64,000 nt of DNA, from NCBI RefSeq assembly GCF_014643175.1, contig NZ_BMJH01000001.1, forward strand, positions 1,339,926 through 1,403,925, given 5' to 3'. Of this stretch, positions 39,016-47,816 are shown one piece after another. The stretch is from Hoyosella rhizosphaerae (GTDB lineage Bacteria > Actinomycetota > Actinomycetes > Mycobacteriales > Mycobacteriaceae). The position numbers and the translations under genes are program-made. The first letter of the stretch is position 1, and each line of letters opens with the position of its first letter. Under the pieces are notes generated by a model that made no database searches, was not told the DNA's origin, and worked only from the letters and a program-made list of their open reading frames with translations.

Positions 39016-39057
39016 GGACCTATCGTGCCCGTTGCGGGACAACTTCGCGATAGGAAC

Positions 39058-39726
39058 TCACCAGGATTGCGTAAGGTCTGCGTGTTGCCTGATCCAGGTA
39101 TGCATGGCGATCCCGGCCGCAACCCCAGCGTTGATGCTGCGAGTGGACCCAAATTGGGCAATCGAAACCGTCATCTTGGCCGCGGACCGTGCGTCGTCAC
39201 TGACTCCGGGGCCCTCCTGGCCAAATAGCAGCATGCAGTTCTGCGGCAGGGTTGCTGTCTCGATCGGAATTGAACCGGGGGTGTTGTCGACCGCCACCAC
39301 AGTCAACCCGTGGTCCGCTGCGTATTCAATCGCGTCGGCAACGGTGGGGTGATGGTAAATATGCTGGTAGCGATCGGTCACCATCGCGCCACGCCGGTTC
39401 CATCGTCGCCGCCCCACGATGTGGACGGCGGCTGCAGCGAAAGCGTTGGCGGTGCGAACAACGGTTCCGATGTTGGAATCGTGCGCGAAGTTTTCGATGG
39501 CGATGTGCAGCGAATGACGGCGCGCATCAATGTCGGCCACAATCGCTTCGCGGCTCCAATATCGGTATGCGTCGACCACATTGCGCGTGTCGCCATTGGC
39601 GAGAAGTTCCTGGTCGTACCAGCTATCAGTAGGCAACGGAAGGCCACGTTCTTGTTCCCACGGGCCGACGCCCACTGATGTCCCCCACTCCGTGGGACCT
39701 GCCGGTTCGATCTCGATGTCCGTCAC
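39058..39726 (-). CDS. SpoU-family RNA 2'-O-methyltransferase (Rv0380c-like)
   Basis: A 222-residue SPOUT methyltransferase. The three family motifs are IENFAHDSNIGTVVRTANAF, LLFGQEGPGVSDDA and VSIAQFGSTRSINAGVAAGI, which form the knotted SAM site. It should methylate a ribose in tRNA or rRNA; the target nucleotide is not known. GTG 39726 has no clear ribosome-binding site. It lies about 40 bases upstream of the GH76 gene on the same strand. Confidence 0.9.
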   Translation of the reverse strand: MTDIEIEPAGPTEWGTSVGVGPWEQERGLPLPTDSWYDQELLANGDTRNVVDAYRYWSREAIVADIDARRHSLHIAIENFAHDSNIGTVVRTANAFAAAAVHIVGRRRWNRRGAMVTDRYQHIYHHPTVADAIEYAADHGLTVVAVDNTPGSIPIETATLPQNCMLLFGQEGPGVSDDARSAAKMTVSIAQFGSTRSINAGVAAGIAMHTWIRQHADLTQSW

Positions 39727-39780
39727 CGGGCAACCGTGTCAAGTTTTCCTGCCGTTGGCAATCCAGACGGGAAACATTGG

Positions 39781-39809
39781 TTGTCGGGCCCAAACAACGC
39801 GAGTAGATT
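39781..39809 (+). promoter_or_regulatory. Promoter of the leader/LeuA-like unit
   Basis: TTGTCG (39781-39786) and TAGATT (39804-39809) are separated by 17 bases. Start would fall about seven bases on, at or next to 39817, the first base of the leader peptide ATG. This predicts a leaderless leader peptide. Confidence 0.6.
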
Positions 39810-39816
39810 TGAGTGC

Positions 39817-39858
39817 ATGAGGCGGATGCTCGTAGTAGGCAGCCGCAGCGAGGTGTAG
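39817..39858 (+). CDS. Leader peptide MRRMLVVGSRSEV
   Basis: A 13-codon reading frame, ATG to TAG, with consecutive Leu-Val-Val and a final Val codon. It begins where the promoter's transcription start is predicted. Its last codons overlap the first arm of the hairpin at 39843-39882, the arrangement of amino-acid attenuators. The pattern resembles leader peptides described before ilvB in Actinobacteria. The role as a branched-chain amino acid sensor is inferred. Confidence 0.6.
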   Translation: MRRMLVVGSRSEV

Positions 39859-39882
39859 ACCAGGACAGACCCCTCGCTGCGG
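39843..39882 (+). terminator. Attenuator-like hairpin
   Basis: An 11-bp perfect stem (CCGCAGCGAGG, 39843-39853; CCTCGCTGCGG, 39872-39882) has an 18-base loop and is followed by GGTTTCGTC. The 5' arm lies inside the leader peptide frame. A ribosome at the end of the leader would cover that arm, while one stalled at the Leu-Val-Val codons would leave it free. The T run is weak, so termination may be Rho-assisted. Confidence 0.6.
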
Positions 39883-39928
39883 GGTTTCGTCGCGTCAGTC
39901 CACACCTGCTAAAGACGGAAGCACCAAC

Positions 39929-40408
39929 ATGAGCACGGACTTCATTAATTCCGAAAGCACGCACGCACTCCCCACCTCGCGTGACCCTTTTGAACACCGC
40001 TATGGGGCGGCGTTGCCCGCCGGTTTACGAGACGAAGCCGCACGCTTGTCGTGGGATATGTTCGATCAGATTTACTCCCCGCGGGCAGGCAAGTTTCGCC
40101 TCGAGAACTGGCAGATTCACAATCTTGGTTCCGCAAAAATTGCCTTCGAGGCGACAATCCGAACTAGCGGCTCATCAAACACCTACACTGCGATGTCCTC
40201 AGGACCCATTGGCGCGTTGACTGGGATGCTGTACAAACTGGGCTGCAATCTCGAAATTCGAGAACTGCACCAGCGCCCAGTCGATGACCGCACTGCCACG
40301 TTTGTGCTCGGCGAGTGCGACGAACATCAAGCTTGGGGTGTTGCATTTTCAGCAGACCCGGTCGAGTCGTCACTACGGGCCGTCATCGCTGCCGCAAACC
40401 GACTCTAA
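39929..40408 (+). CDS. Stand-alone LeuA regulatory (allosteric) domain protein
   Basis: 159 residues. From about residue 45 the sequence matches the C-terminal leucine-binding (LeuA_dimer) domain of 2-isopropylmalate synthase: IAFEATIRTSGSSNTYTAMS, SGPIGALTGMLYKLGCNLEI, WGVAFSADPVESSLRAVIAA ending in NRL. The TIM-barrel catalytic domain is absent, and the first 45 residues are unlike LeuA. It might bind leucine or modulate LeuA by mixed oligomerisation, which is inference. The upstream leader peptide and hairpin suggest control by branched-chain amino acids. It ends overlapping the stop of the convergent gene. Confidence 0.8.
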   Translation: MSTDFINSESTHALPTSRDPFEHRYGAALPAGLRDEAARLSWDMFDQIYSPRAGKFRLENWQIHNLGSAKIAFEATIRTSGSSNTYTAMSSGPIGALTGMLYKLGCNLEIRELHQRPVDDRTATFVLGECDEHQAWGVAFSADPVESSLRAVIAAANRL

Positions 40409-41256
40409 CTCTGCTGCGCCTCTAAGTTTTGCAGCGCCTCCATGTCTTGCTGTACCCGCACCGAAACGCGATTCTTGCGTAGGTCTGAAATGGTTGCAAG
40501 CAGCATTGCAAACAGTGCGCCAGCGGCGATGAGTTCGAGGCTTTCTTCGACAACATTGTCGATGAAAAGGTAAGCGATCTCGCCTGGTTCCATTCCCCAC
40601 GGCTCCGGCAGGCGGGACCCGAAGATATTGATGTTCAGCCAGTTGCCGAAGTGCGCGTACCAACCTTCAATGTGCGAGGTTTGTGCGCCCAGCTGCGATC
40701 CGGCATAGATGCCATACATCGCGACGAGATACCACCGCGCGCTAGAGCACTGCCATACATGTCGCCCATATCGCACAAGCGCGTAAACCGGGAAGAACGC
40801 AAGAAACGCCATTACTGGGAGGGTTCCGACAACGTGGTAATGAAACCCAAGAATTTCGTATCCATACCACCGGCCGATGGCTTCAGCGAGGATGAGTCGG
40901 ACGTCTCCCGCCTCCTCAATGAGGATAAACGCGAAGCCGATACTCAGAACTAGATAGAATCGGGCAATTCCGGCGTACTCGGTGAACCTATACATACCCG
41001 CGAGATAACCTGCGCCAACAACAAATAGTGCAATGAAAATCCATTGCGCGATCTCAACTAGACCTTCGTTGAACAGCGCCATCCATATCGGGATAGCGCC
41101 TTCGCGCGGTAGCCATCCCCAAATATCCACCGCAAATACCGCGAACCATGCCGCCACAACCATCGCAATTGCCAAAATCACAATGATCAACGGTGGAATT
41201 CGGAACACTCGGGGCCAGGTGGGCGATTCTTGATCTGGCGAGGGCACAGCAACCAT
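40405..41256 (-). CDS. Polytopic membrane protein, unknown
   Basis: 283 residues with about seven hydrophobic segments (IIVILAIAMVVAAWFAVFAV, IAQWIFIALFVVGAGYLAG, FYLVLSIGFAFILIEEAGD, HVVGTLPVMAFLAFFPVYAL). There are conserved-looking acidic residues next to helices (LIEEAGDVRLI, DNVVEESLELIAAG). The tail is polar and Gln-rich. I do not recognise the family. The ATG at 41256 lacks a ribosome-binding site. It sits alone between the LeuA-like gene and plsC. Confidence 0.7.
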   Translation of the reverse strand: MVAVPSPDQESPTWPRVFRIPPLIIVILAIAMVVAAWFAVFAVDIWGWLPREGAIPIWMALFNEGLVEIAQWIFIALFVVGAGYLAGMYRFTEYAGIARFYLVLSIGFAFILIEEAGDVRLILAEAIGRWYGYEILGFHYHVVGTLPVMAFLAFFPVYALVRYGRHVWQCSSARWYLVAMYGIYAGSQLGAQTSHIEGWYAHFGNWLNINIFGSRLPEPWGMEPGEIAYLFIDNVVEESLELIAAGALFAMLLATISDLRKNRVSVRVQQDMEALQNLEAQQS

Positions 41257-41322
41257 GTCGCGAAATGTTACCGCAGCATTCAGGTTTCGTTCAGGTTGCC
41301 GCCATCAAAAGCTAACCCGCTG

Positions 41323-42753
41323 TTAATCACGTGGCCAGTTTTCCAGGTATCGCCGGTACATTCGTTGGACTTCGGCAATATTCTTTTCAAAGTCATCCTT
41401 TTTCCAACGCGCAACATCAATTGGCTTTTCAACAACGACGTCAACTGTTCCACGACGCAGTACGCGGCCGTGCTTCCACATCAATTCGCCAGCGTTACGG
41501 ATTATGACTGGCACAATCGGCACACCCGCCTGCTGCGCAATATGGAAAGCACCCTTCTTAAACGGTCCTACGCCGGGAGTTAACGACCTCGTCCCTTCCG
41601 GCGCAATGACAATCGACAGCCCAGATTTAAGAGTGTCCGCTACTGGACGGAGTGCTTCGCGAGCGCTAGCGGAATCCGCTCGATCAATAAACACCGCATC
41701 CGCTATCCGCAGAATCGGTCCAAACAGTTTGCTTGATGCCATCTCTTTCTTCGTGATACCCGTAAACCCGCCGCGCAGCACTTTCGCTAAAACCAACGCA
41801 TCAGCCTGGCTTTGGTGGTTAAAAATAAAAACAGCGGGTCGACGTGACCACACATTTTCCACGCCTCGGAGATTTACGTCGACACCTGCGATCCGCAGCG
41901 CTACGTCCGCGCTCATCCCGATCGCCGCGTCAACACCCAACCGATGGTCGCGTTTGACCGCGCCCTTTGTCAGACCCAACCCCACGGCACCAAAGAAGCC
42001 ACCATATCCGGCAAAAGTGCGTCCCACCTGAACAGGACTGACAGCCCCACGAGAAGCGAAGGTCAACACCGGCCACTGCTTCTGCTCAGCGATCTTCGCC
42101 AATGTTCGGTCGGGATTGACCGCGCCAGCGAACCCTACGGCTGACAACAGTTCAACATCGTCGCTACCGTGGCAGTAACCAAAACTCAGCTTCAAGTCGA
42201 TACCGTTCGTTTCGGCAAATTTCCGCACGGCATGCGCCTTGGCGCGCCTCCATAAAACGGGACCATCGACGAGTCCAGTAAGAACACCGTCCCGCTTCTC
42301 CAGCGACGTCGACAAGACGTGTCCACAGTCAAGCGCTCGCGCAGCTGCCTGTGCCACATAAGGCGGCCCAGCGGTGGCAATGACAACGGTGTGGCCTTTG
42401 TTGTGGTGTGCATTGATCAGGTGCCACACCTCTGGGTAGACCCGGCCAGCAGCAGCCCGCTCAAAAATTCGGTTTGCGACAGAAGCGATATCGTCATCGG
42501 TCCTGCCGCGCCAACTCGGGTACACAGTTCCCACCATGTCCTCAACAAACTGGGGGGCTTTGCTTGCCCGCAGCGTTTTCATAAGGTCAAGCGCTACGTC
42601 TCGGTCGCGGTCACTGTCGGAATCTTTCTTCACCCGCATTGGGCGCAGCGGAGAATACCCCTGCAGAATCGTTCCCGTGAACTCGAAGAACGCCCCCACC
42701 TCTGGACCGTCGGGCGCATCGTGAATCCGTCTTATTGCGTCACGAATATCCAC
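41323..42753 (-). CDS. plsC: HAD-like/1-acylglycerol-3-phosphate acyltransferase fusion (PlsC)
   Basis: A 476-residue fusion like M. tuberculosis Rv2483c. The C-terminal half is a PlsC acyltransferase with FIFNHQSQAD (the H-x4-D dyad) and IAPEGTRSLTPGVGPFKKG, making phosphatidic acid from lysophosphatidic acid. The N-terminal half is a HAD-IB fold, but motif I reads AFFEFTGT, so the nucleophile Asp is Glu24 and the second Asp is Thr26. Motif IV (GSDDVELLSAVG) is kept. The HAD half is therefore probably inactive as a phosphatase. GTG 42753 has AAAGG upstream and overlaps the plsB2 end by 14 bases. Confidence 0.9.
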   Translation of the reverse strand: MDIRDAIRRIHDAPDGPEVGAFFEFTGTILQGYSPLRPMRVKKDSDSDRDRDVALDLMKTLRASKAPQFVEDMVGTVYPSWRGRTDDDIASVANRIFERAAAGRVYPEVWHLINAHHNKGHTVVIATAGPPYVAQAAARALDCGHVLSTSLEKRDGVLTGLVDGPVLWRRAKAHAVRKFAETNGIDLKLSFGYCHGSDDVELLSAVGFAGAVNPDRTLAKIAEQKQWPVLTFASRGAVSPVQVGRTFAGYGGFFGAVGLGLTKGAVKRDHRLGVDAAIGMSADVALRIAGVDVNLRGVENVWSRRPAVFIFNHQSQADALVLAKVLRGGFTGITKKEMASSKLFGPILRIADAVFIDRADSASAREALRPVADTLKSGLSIVIAPEGTRSLTPGVGPFKKGAFHIAQQAGVPIVPVIIRNAGELMWKHGRVLRRGTVDVVVEKPIDVARWKKDDFEKNIAEVQRMYRRYLENWPRD

Positions 42754-45112
42754 CTGGGAGGACCTTTCTGTTGGACGGATCAAGCGCCTCGGCTAGCCGG
42801 ATGCGCTTTACCACCGCTGCGAGTATGCGGGAAAAATCAGTTCGGCGACGCGTCAGGTCTTCAGCGTCCGTTGCCGACTCGGGAGTTAGCCCAAGGTTAT
42901 CGGCGAGTTTGAGTGCGGTGTTGAACAATTCTGTCGAGATTGACTCGGGACCGTGAAGTTGGCCCTGCAACACCATTTGCTGACCAACTCGTACGCACTC
43001 ATCAACGAGTTGCGCCTTGTCAATTGACTCCGTTGCATCCTTACTGGCGATGCGTTGCGCCACGACAAACTGCGCATCGAAGAACGACCGCAACACTCGG
43101 TGCGCCATGATGAAACCAGAATTTTCGAGGGCCTCAGTCAACTCGTCGATGCTAGGTTTGCGTTCCCGCCATAGCGGATCAATGAGCAACATTTCTTCCA
43201 CCAGTTCGGCCTCGAACGTCTCCCGGTCGGGGAAGAAGAACTCAAACTTGAGCAAGTTGCGCAACTCGTTGGCATATTTCCACTCAGCCCGCAGCGGATC
43301 TGTAAATCCGATCTCTGCCGCATCGAGAATTGCGATTTCGACGATAGCCCTGTTGACGAACCAGTGAATACCACTATTGCGGTAAAACGCGGCAACAAGG
43401 TGCTGGCCCGGTTCAATCGAATACACCGGCTCAAGCCCCTCATCGTAGGTGGTCACGACCCCAGCCGTTGTGAGGTCAGCCAACACTGCACGGAGCCCAG
43501 AAAGTGAGCGCAACACCGAGATGTTGCCCGTAGGCACCCCTCTCTGTTCGATGTAATGCAAAACCGGATCGATCGCCGCCATTACCTCACCGACGGTGAG
43601 CGAACGGTCCCGCACGCCGAGCAATGACAGCGTGACCAGAGCATTCGCTGTTATAGGGGTGACTCGGTTGATGCTCACAGCGATTTCAAAAGCAAGCTTT
43701 TGCATGGCTTTGCGTTGTAAGGCTGGCACATCATCGTCTGGCGCAGGTGCGTGCATCGGATCACCCGCTGCACGCAAACGCTCACGCATCGACAACGGAT
43801 CGCCGAATCGGATATACACATTGCCCGCAAGTAGTCGCTGAGCTTTGGCATACTTCGCCAACCAGGCGAGCCCCTCGGCCTGCTTTTTGCCACCGCGTTG
43901 TTCGTGCGCAATGGCATCGAGCTCGTGAAGCCGCTCGTATGCGATGGACACCGGGACAACCATAATTTCGGGCACGCGGCGCGACCGCAACGCAGACGCC
44001 ACATAGTTCAGCAACCCATACCGCGGTGGGCGGAGCTTACCGGTGCGAGACCGCCCGCCTTCGAAGTACCACTCCAGGTTGAAGCGCTTCGCCAACAGGT
44101 AGGCGAAATACTCCTCAACGCTGGCTTTATACACCTCGTCGTCGCCGAAACTACGACGAATAAACACCGTCCCAGCGCGCTTCGCAAGTGGCCCAAGCGG
44201 CCAGAACTTGAGGTTCGCCCCGCCCATGATGTGGTTGCGGGGAAAATCATTGCGGGCGAGAAAATCATTCAGCACGAGTGCGTCTGCGTAAGACCTATGC
44301 GACGGGAGAAACACCAAGGGGTGCTTCCGGTTAAGCTGGCGAAGCGAGTCGAGTTGGGCGCTATCTGCGTGCACGGTCCACGCCGATGAATGCAAGGGCC
44401 GCATTGTTTGGGCAAACAAGTCAGTAGCGAGCTTGCTTTGCACAGCCACTAGTTCTTTCAGACAACTTCGAGCGCGCTGCAGCGCTTCTGGGTACGGAAT
44501 GTCATTGGCACTTGAGATTTCTTTGAGCCGTGCCCTGAACGTGGCGGAGTCCATGATCTGTTCCACCACAAGTCGTGGGATCTTGTATCGATCACCAGTC
44601 ACGACACGTTCGGCACGTTCTAGCGTCACGATCGCTGACCGGTGAATGTACCGCGCGAGCGAATCTGGGCTTGTGTCGCCGACTTCACGGCGATGGCGCC
44701 GCCTGAGGTCTTCGAGCAACGCTGGGGTGCCGAGCAGCACCTGGGCCCGCTCGGGCGATTCCTTAACGATCTTGCGTTGCGCGATAATGTTGGGGCTTCG
44801 AGGGTTGTTCAAAGTGAGAACGTCCGCCCATTTCACGTGCCGCCCGCCTTCGCGTTCGGGCGGTAGCCACGCGACGCGGACCGGTACCACAAGCGGGTTG
44901 TCTTGACGACCCGACAACGCACCGGCGATACGGGTGGCGTCAAGCAGCAACCGTGATGGTCGCTCCCCCGTTTCGCTGACGAAGTGGTCCGCGTTCCCCT
45001 CGTCGAGCCATTGAGTTATCAACTCACGCTCAATTTTGGAGCGGGCATCGGCAAGAAACACAACCGGTCCCATTGATGATTCGTTCTCGCCAGCACTATC
45101 CACAGTTTTCAT
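42740..45112 (-). CDS. plsB2: Glycerol-3-phosphate acyltransferase (PlsB2)
   Basis: It acylates glycerol 3-phosphate, the first step of phospholipid synthesis. 790 residues. The acyltransferase blocks are LVFLPSHRSYADALVL (H-x4-D), GTVFIRRSFGDDEVYK, YFEGGRSRTGKLRPPRYGLL and EIMVVPVSIAYERLHEL, in order. The long C-terminal helical region is normal for PlsB. Its gene overlaps plsC, so the two acylation steps are coupled, as in M. tuberculosis Rv2482c-Rv2483c. It is divergent from the YibE/F gene. Confidence 0.95.
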   Translation of the reverse strand: MKTVDSAGENESSMGPVVFLADARSKIERELITQWLDEGNADHFVSETGERPSRLLLDATRIAGALSGRQDNPLVVPVRVAWLPPEREGGRHVKWADVLTLNNPRSPNIIAQRKIVKESPERAQVLLGTPALLEDLRRRHRREVGDTSPDSLARYIHRSAIVTLERAERVVTGDRYKIPRLVVEQIMDSATFRARLKEISSANDIPYPEALQRARSCLKELVAVQSKLATDLFAQTMRPLHSSAWTVHADSAQLDSLRQLNRKHPLVFLPSHRSYADALVLNDFLARNDFPRNHIMGGANLKFWPLGPLAKRAGTVFIRRSFGDDEVYKASVEEYFAYLLAKRFNLEWYFEGGRSRTGKLRPPRYGLLNYVASALRSRRVPEIMVVPVSIAYERLHELDAIAHEQRGGKKQAEGLAWLAKYAKAQRLLAGNVYIRFGDPLSMRERLRAAGDPMHAPAPDDDVPALQRKAMQKLAFEIAVSINRVTPITANALVTLSLLGVRDRSLTVGEVMAAIDPVLHYIEQRGVPTGNISVLRSLSGLRAVLADLTTAGVVTTYDEGLEPVYSIEPGQHLVAAFYRNSGIHWFVNRAIVEIAILDAAEIGFTDPLRAEWKYANELRNLLKFEFFFPDRETFEAELVEEMLLIDPLWRERKPSIDELTEALENSGFIMAHRVLRSFFDAQFVVAQRIASKDATESIDKAQLVDECVRVGQQMVLQGQLHGPESISTELFNTALKLADNLGLTPESATDAEDLTRRRTDFSRILAAVVKRIRLAEALDPSNRKVLPGGYS

Positions 45113-45158
45113 TGTGCTTAATGCTCGCCGCGCTCGTGGGAGAACTAGTCTGACAATC

Positions 45159-46460
45159 GTGGAGAGTCAGCCGAACAAGAGTGACAAGCCTGCGAAGAAC
45201 CCTTTTGACCGCGCCCCGGTAGGGCATGGGCACAGCCATGGCCACGATGGAGCGCCAGCGCCGCTAAGCCCAGTGGCGGCGCGCGTCGTTGTAGGACTCC
45301 TGGTCGTCATCGGCATCATTGTTGTTATTGGTGCTGCGCTTCTGTGGCCTGGTCAGCACCGCGTCGACATCCCGCTACCTTTCCAAAGCGCCACAGGTGA
45401 AGCGGTGCAGACTGAAGCCGGAACCGTGGTTGAGTCTGAACTAGGACCTTGCGGTTCACCATCGGCATCATTGGTATTCAGTGGCGCACCACAACCGCCA
45501 CCAGGTGCCGGGTATGAGTGTTTTCGCAGCATCATCAGCATCGACTCCGGGCCGGACCAGGGCGCGTTCACCCTGCTCGAGCACGTATCAGGGCCTGGTC
45601 AACCAGACTTACAAGCTGGCGAATCAATCAGGCTCGTTCGGGGCACTGACGCCACAATGAACACCAGGTACGGGTTCTACGACTACGAACGTGGCGCACC
45701 GCTGGCAATCTTGGCGCTGGCTTTTGCCGCCACAGTCATCATCGTTGCCCGTTGGCGTGGCCTCCGGGCGTTGGTGGGCATCGTTCTCGCCTTCACGATT
45801 CTGGTGGTGTTCCTGTTGCCGGCGTTGCTGGACGGAAAACCTGCCGTCCCTGTGGCTCTCGTTGGTGGCGCATTAATCCTCTACGCCGCGTTATATCTCG
45901 CGCACGGAGTGAACTTGCGAACGAGTTCGGCACTCCTAGGCACCCTTGCGTCGCTGGTTCTCGCTGCGGTGTTGTCGTGGGTGGCGATCGAAACCGCCAC
46001 CCTCACCGGTTTATCGGAGGAGGACAACAACCAGATTCAGCTGTACCTCGAACACATCAGCATTAGCGGGCTGCTGCTCGCGGGGTTCATCATCGGGTCA
46101 CTCGGTGTGCTCAACGACGTCACCATCACCCAGGCGGCTACCGCATTCGAGCTCGCACGGTTGGAACCGAGCGCGAATCGGATGCAACTGTTCGGCGCGA
46201 CGATGCGTGTTGGGCGCGACCACATCGCGAGCACCGTCTACACCCTGGTGCTTGCCTACGCTGGTTCAGCGCTGCCATTGCTGTTGTTGTTCTCGGTGGC
46301 GGGACGATCGTTAGGCGATGTGATTACCAGCGAAATTGTCGCTATCGAACTGGCGCGATCGTTTGTGGGCGGCATCGCGTTAACACTGTCAGTGCCGCTC
46401 ACGAGCGCGATCGCGGTGATCCTGGCTCGTCCCCCGGGCTACACGAGTGTGGACCAGTAG
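45159..46460 (+). CDS. YibE/F family membrane protein
   Basis: 433 residues. A short His-rich start (GHGHSHGHDG) and one helix lead to an extracytoplasmic domain (about residues 80-180), then about seven helices of the YibE/F domain. Signature segments are GVLNDVTITQAATAFELA and GRDHIASTVYTLVLAYAGSALPLLL. The transport role of the family is not defined. GTG 45159 lacks a close ribosome-binding site; TAGTCT at 45146-45151 would place transcription start at the GTG, suggesting a leaderless message. The frame is open upstream to 45036 but would overlap plsB2. Confidence 0.87.
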   Translation: MESQPNKSDKPAKNPFDRAPVGHGHSHGHDGAPAPLSPVAARVVVGLLVVIGIIVVIGAALLWPGQHRVDIPLPFQSATGEAVQTEAGTVVESELGPCGSPSASLVFSGAPQPPPGAGYECFRSIISIDSGPDQGAFTLLEHVSGPGQPDLQAGESIRLVRGTDATMNTRYGFYDYERGAPLAILALAFAATVIIVARWRGLRALVGIVLAFTILVVFLLPALLDGKPAVPVALVGGALILYAALYLAHGVNLRTSSALLGTLASLVLAAVLSWVAIETATLTGLSEEDNNQIQLYLEHISISGLLLAGFIIGSLGVLNDVTITQAATAFELARLEPSANRMQLFGATMRVGRDHIASTVYTLVLAYAGSALPLLLLFSVAGRSLGDVITSEIVAIELARSFVGGIALTLSVPLTSAIAVILARPPGYTSVDQ

Positions 46461-47044
46461 TACCAGAATCGTTCCAGAATGAGGAGCAACACCGCGACGT
46501 ACCACAGCGCGACGAGATTCCAACGCCACGCCACCAACCAGGCAACACCCCGGTAGTTCCGGGCGTTGGGAAACGCTGCTGACATCGCGACAACGGTGAT
46601 CGGCAATTGCACAACCCACACGACCATGCAGTACGGGCATAGTGCGTTAATGGTGTACAAGCTGTGGAAGATCAGCCAGTGCACAAAGATGAGGCCGAGG
46701 GTCGAACCCGCCGCGAGCCCCAACCAGTACCACCTGGGCAAAACTGACCCGGCGAGAACCACGATCGCCGTGGTGACAACCACCGTGAAGGCAACCAAAC
46801 CGAGCAACGGGTTGGGGAACCCGAACAGTGATGCTTGCGGGCTTTCCATCACCGAACCGCACGACAACACTGGGTTGATGCTGCACGACGGCACATGGGT
46901 CGGGTCAAGGAGAAGCAAAAATCGCTCGTAGGTGAGCGCTGCGGCGGCGGCAAGTCCCACAACGCCAAGGATGAGCAACGCCCACCCCGTGGCTGCGCGG
47001 CGCGGCGCAACCACGGGGTCGGTCGATGGCAACGTAGGTGTCAC
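46439..47044 (-). CDS. Vitamin K epoxide reductase (VKOR) family protein
   Basis: A 201-residue four-to-five-helix membrane oxidoreductase. The redox centre LCPYCMV has Cys136 and Cys139, and the loop pair Cys54/Cys62 lies in CSINPVLSCGSVM. It reoxidises a DsbA-type partner by passing electrons to quinone. The partner is the next gene upstream (47062-47796), as with M. tuberculosis Rv2968c-Rv2969c. GTG 47044 has AGGAA eight bases upstream. Its end overlaps the convergent YibE/F gene by 22 bases. Confidence 0.94.
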   Translation of the reverse strand: MTPTLPSTDPVVAPRRAATGWALLILGVVGLAAAAALTYERFLLLLDPTHVPSCSINPVLSCGSVMESPQASLFGFPNPLLGLVAFTVVVTTAIVVLAGSVLPRWYWLGLAAGSTLGLIFVHWLIFHSLYTINALCPYCMVVWVVQLPITVVAMSAAFPNARNYRGVAWLVAWRWNLVALWYVAVLLLILERFWYYWSTLV

Positions 47045-47061
47045 TGATCAGTTCCTAGGTT

Positions 47062-47796
47062 TCACTCAGTTGCGGCGGACACTGCGGCAAGAATGCCCGC
47101 AGGAGTGACATCTTCGAGTTTCTCACCGTTGACATGAACGGTCGGTGTCTGGTTTATGCCCTGCTGGCTCAGCTCGTTCGTATTCTGAATGACGAACCCC
47201 TGATAGGTGGCGTCAGTGATGCATTCTCTGAGTTCATCAGAGTCAGCTCCAAGCGATGCAGCGAAGTCCGCGATATCGGAGTTCGACATGCGGGCCCCGA
47301 GATCCTGCGGCTGGTCGGCATACATTCCTTCCTGGAAAGCAGGCCAAACATCTTTGTTGTATTCAGCTACGCAGACCGATGCTGATGCCGCGCGGCTTGA
47401 GTATTGAGTCGGTGAGCGGGAATCAAGAATTGTGATGGGGTGGTAGACCACCGTAGCCTGCTCAGAATCCGCGAGGTCACGCAGAGTTTCGCCCGACAGC
47501 TCTTCGAACGCCGCACACGCGGGGCACAAGTAATCCTCGTACACATCAATACGAACTGGACCGTCGGTAGCACCGAACGCAATACCGGCACCGTCTACGA
47601 AGGCATCCGACGGTGGTTGCGTGATTTCCGAATTCGTATCGTCTGTGTCGTTGCCCCGCTGCGACAGGACAAACATCACGCCAGCCACACCGACAACTAC
47701 CACAATTGCAGTAATCACCACGCGAATAATGGTGGCGCGACGCTGATCACGCACTGTTTGTTGGGTCACAAACCCCGGTTTGGGTCGCTGACTCAT
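47062..47796 (-). CDS. Membrane-anchored DsbA-like thiol oxidase
   Basis: A 244-residue protein with one N-terminal anchor (residues 23-43) and an exported thioredoxin-fold domain. The active site is YLCPACAAFE (Cys91, Cys94) and the cis-Pro loop is QTPTVHVNG. It should introduce disulfides into exported proteins and be recharged by the VKOR encoded downstream. AGAGGAG precedes the ATG at 47796. It lies 20 bases after the DyP peroxidase, so one operon is likely. Confidence 0.94.
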   Translation of the reverse strand: MSQRPKPGFVTQQTVRDQRRATIIRVVITAIVVVVGVAGVMFVLSQRGNDTDDTNSEITQPPSDAFVDGAGIAFGATDGPVRIDVYEDYLCPACAAFEELSGETLRDLADSEQATVVYHPITILDSRSPTQYSSRAASASVCVAEYNKDVWPAFQEGMYADQPQDLGARMSNSDIADFAASLGADSDELRECITDATYQGFVIQNTNELSQQGINQTPTVHVNGEKLEDVTPAGILAAVSAATE

Positions 47797-47816
47797 TGGA
47801 CTCCTCTTTCGTAAGT

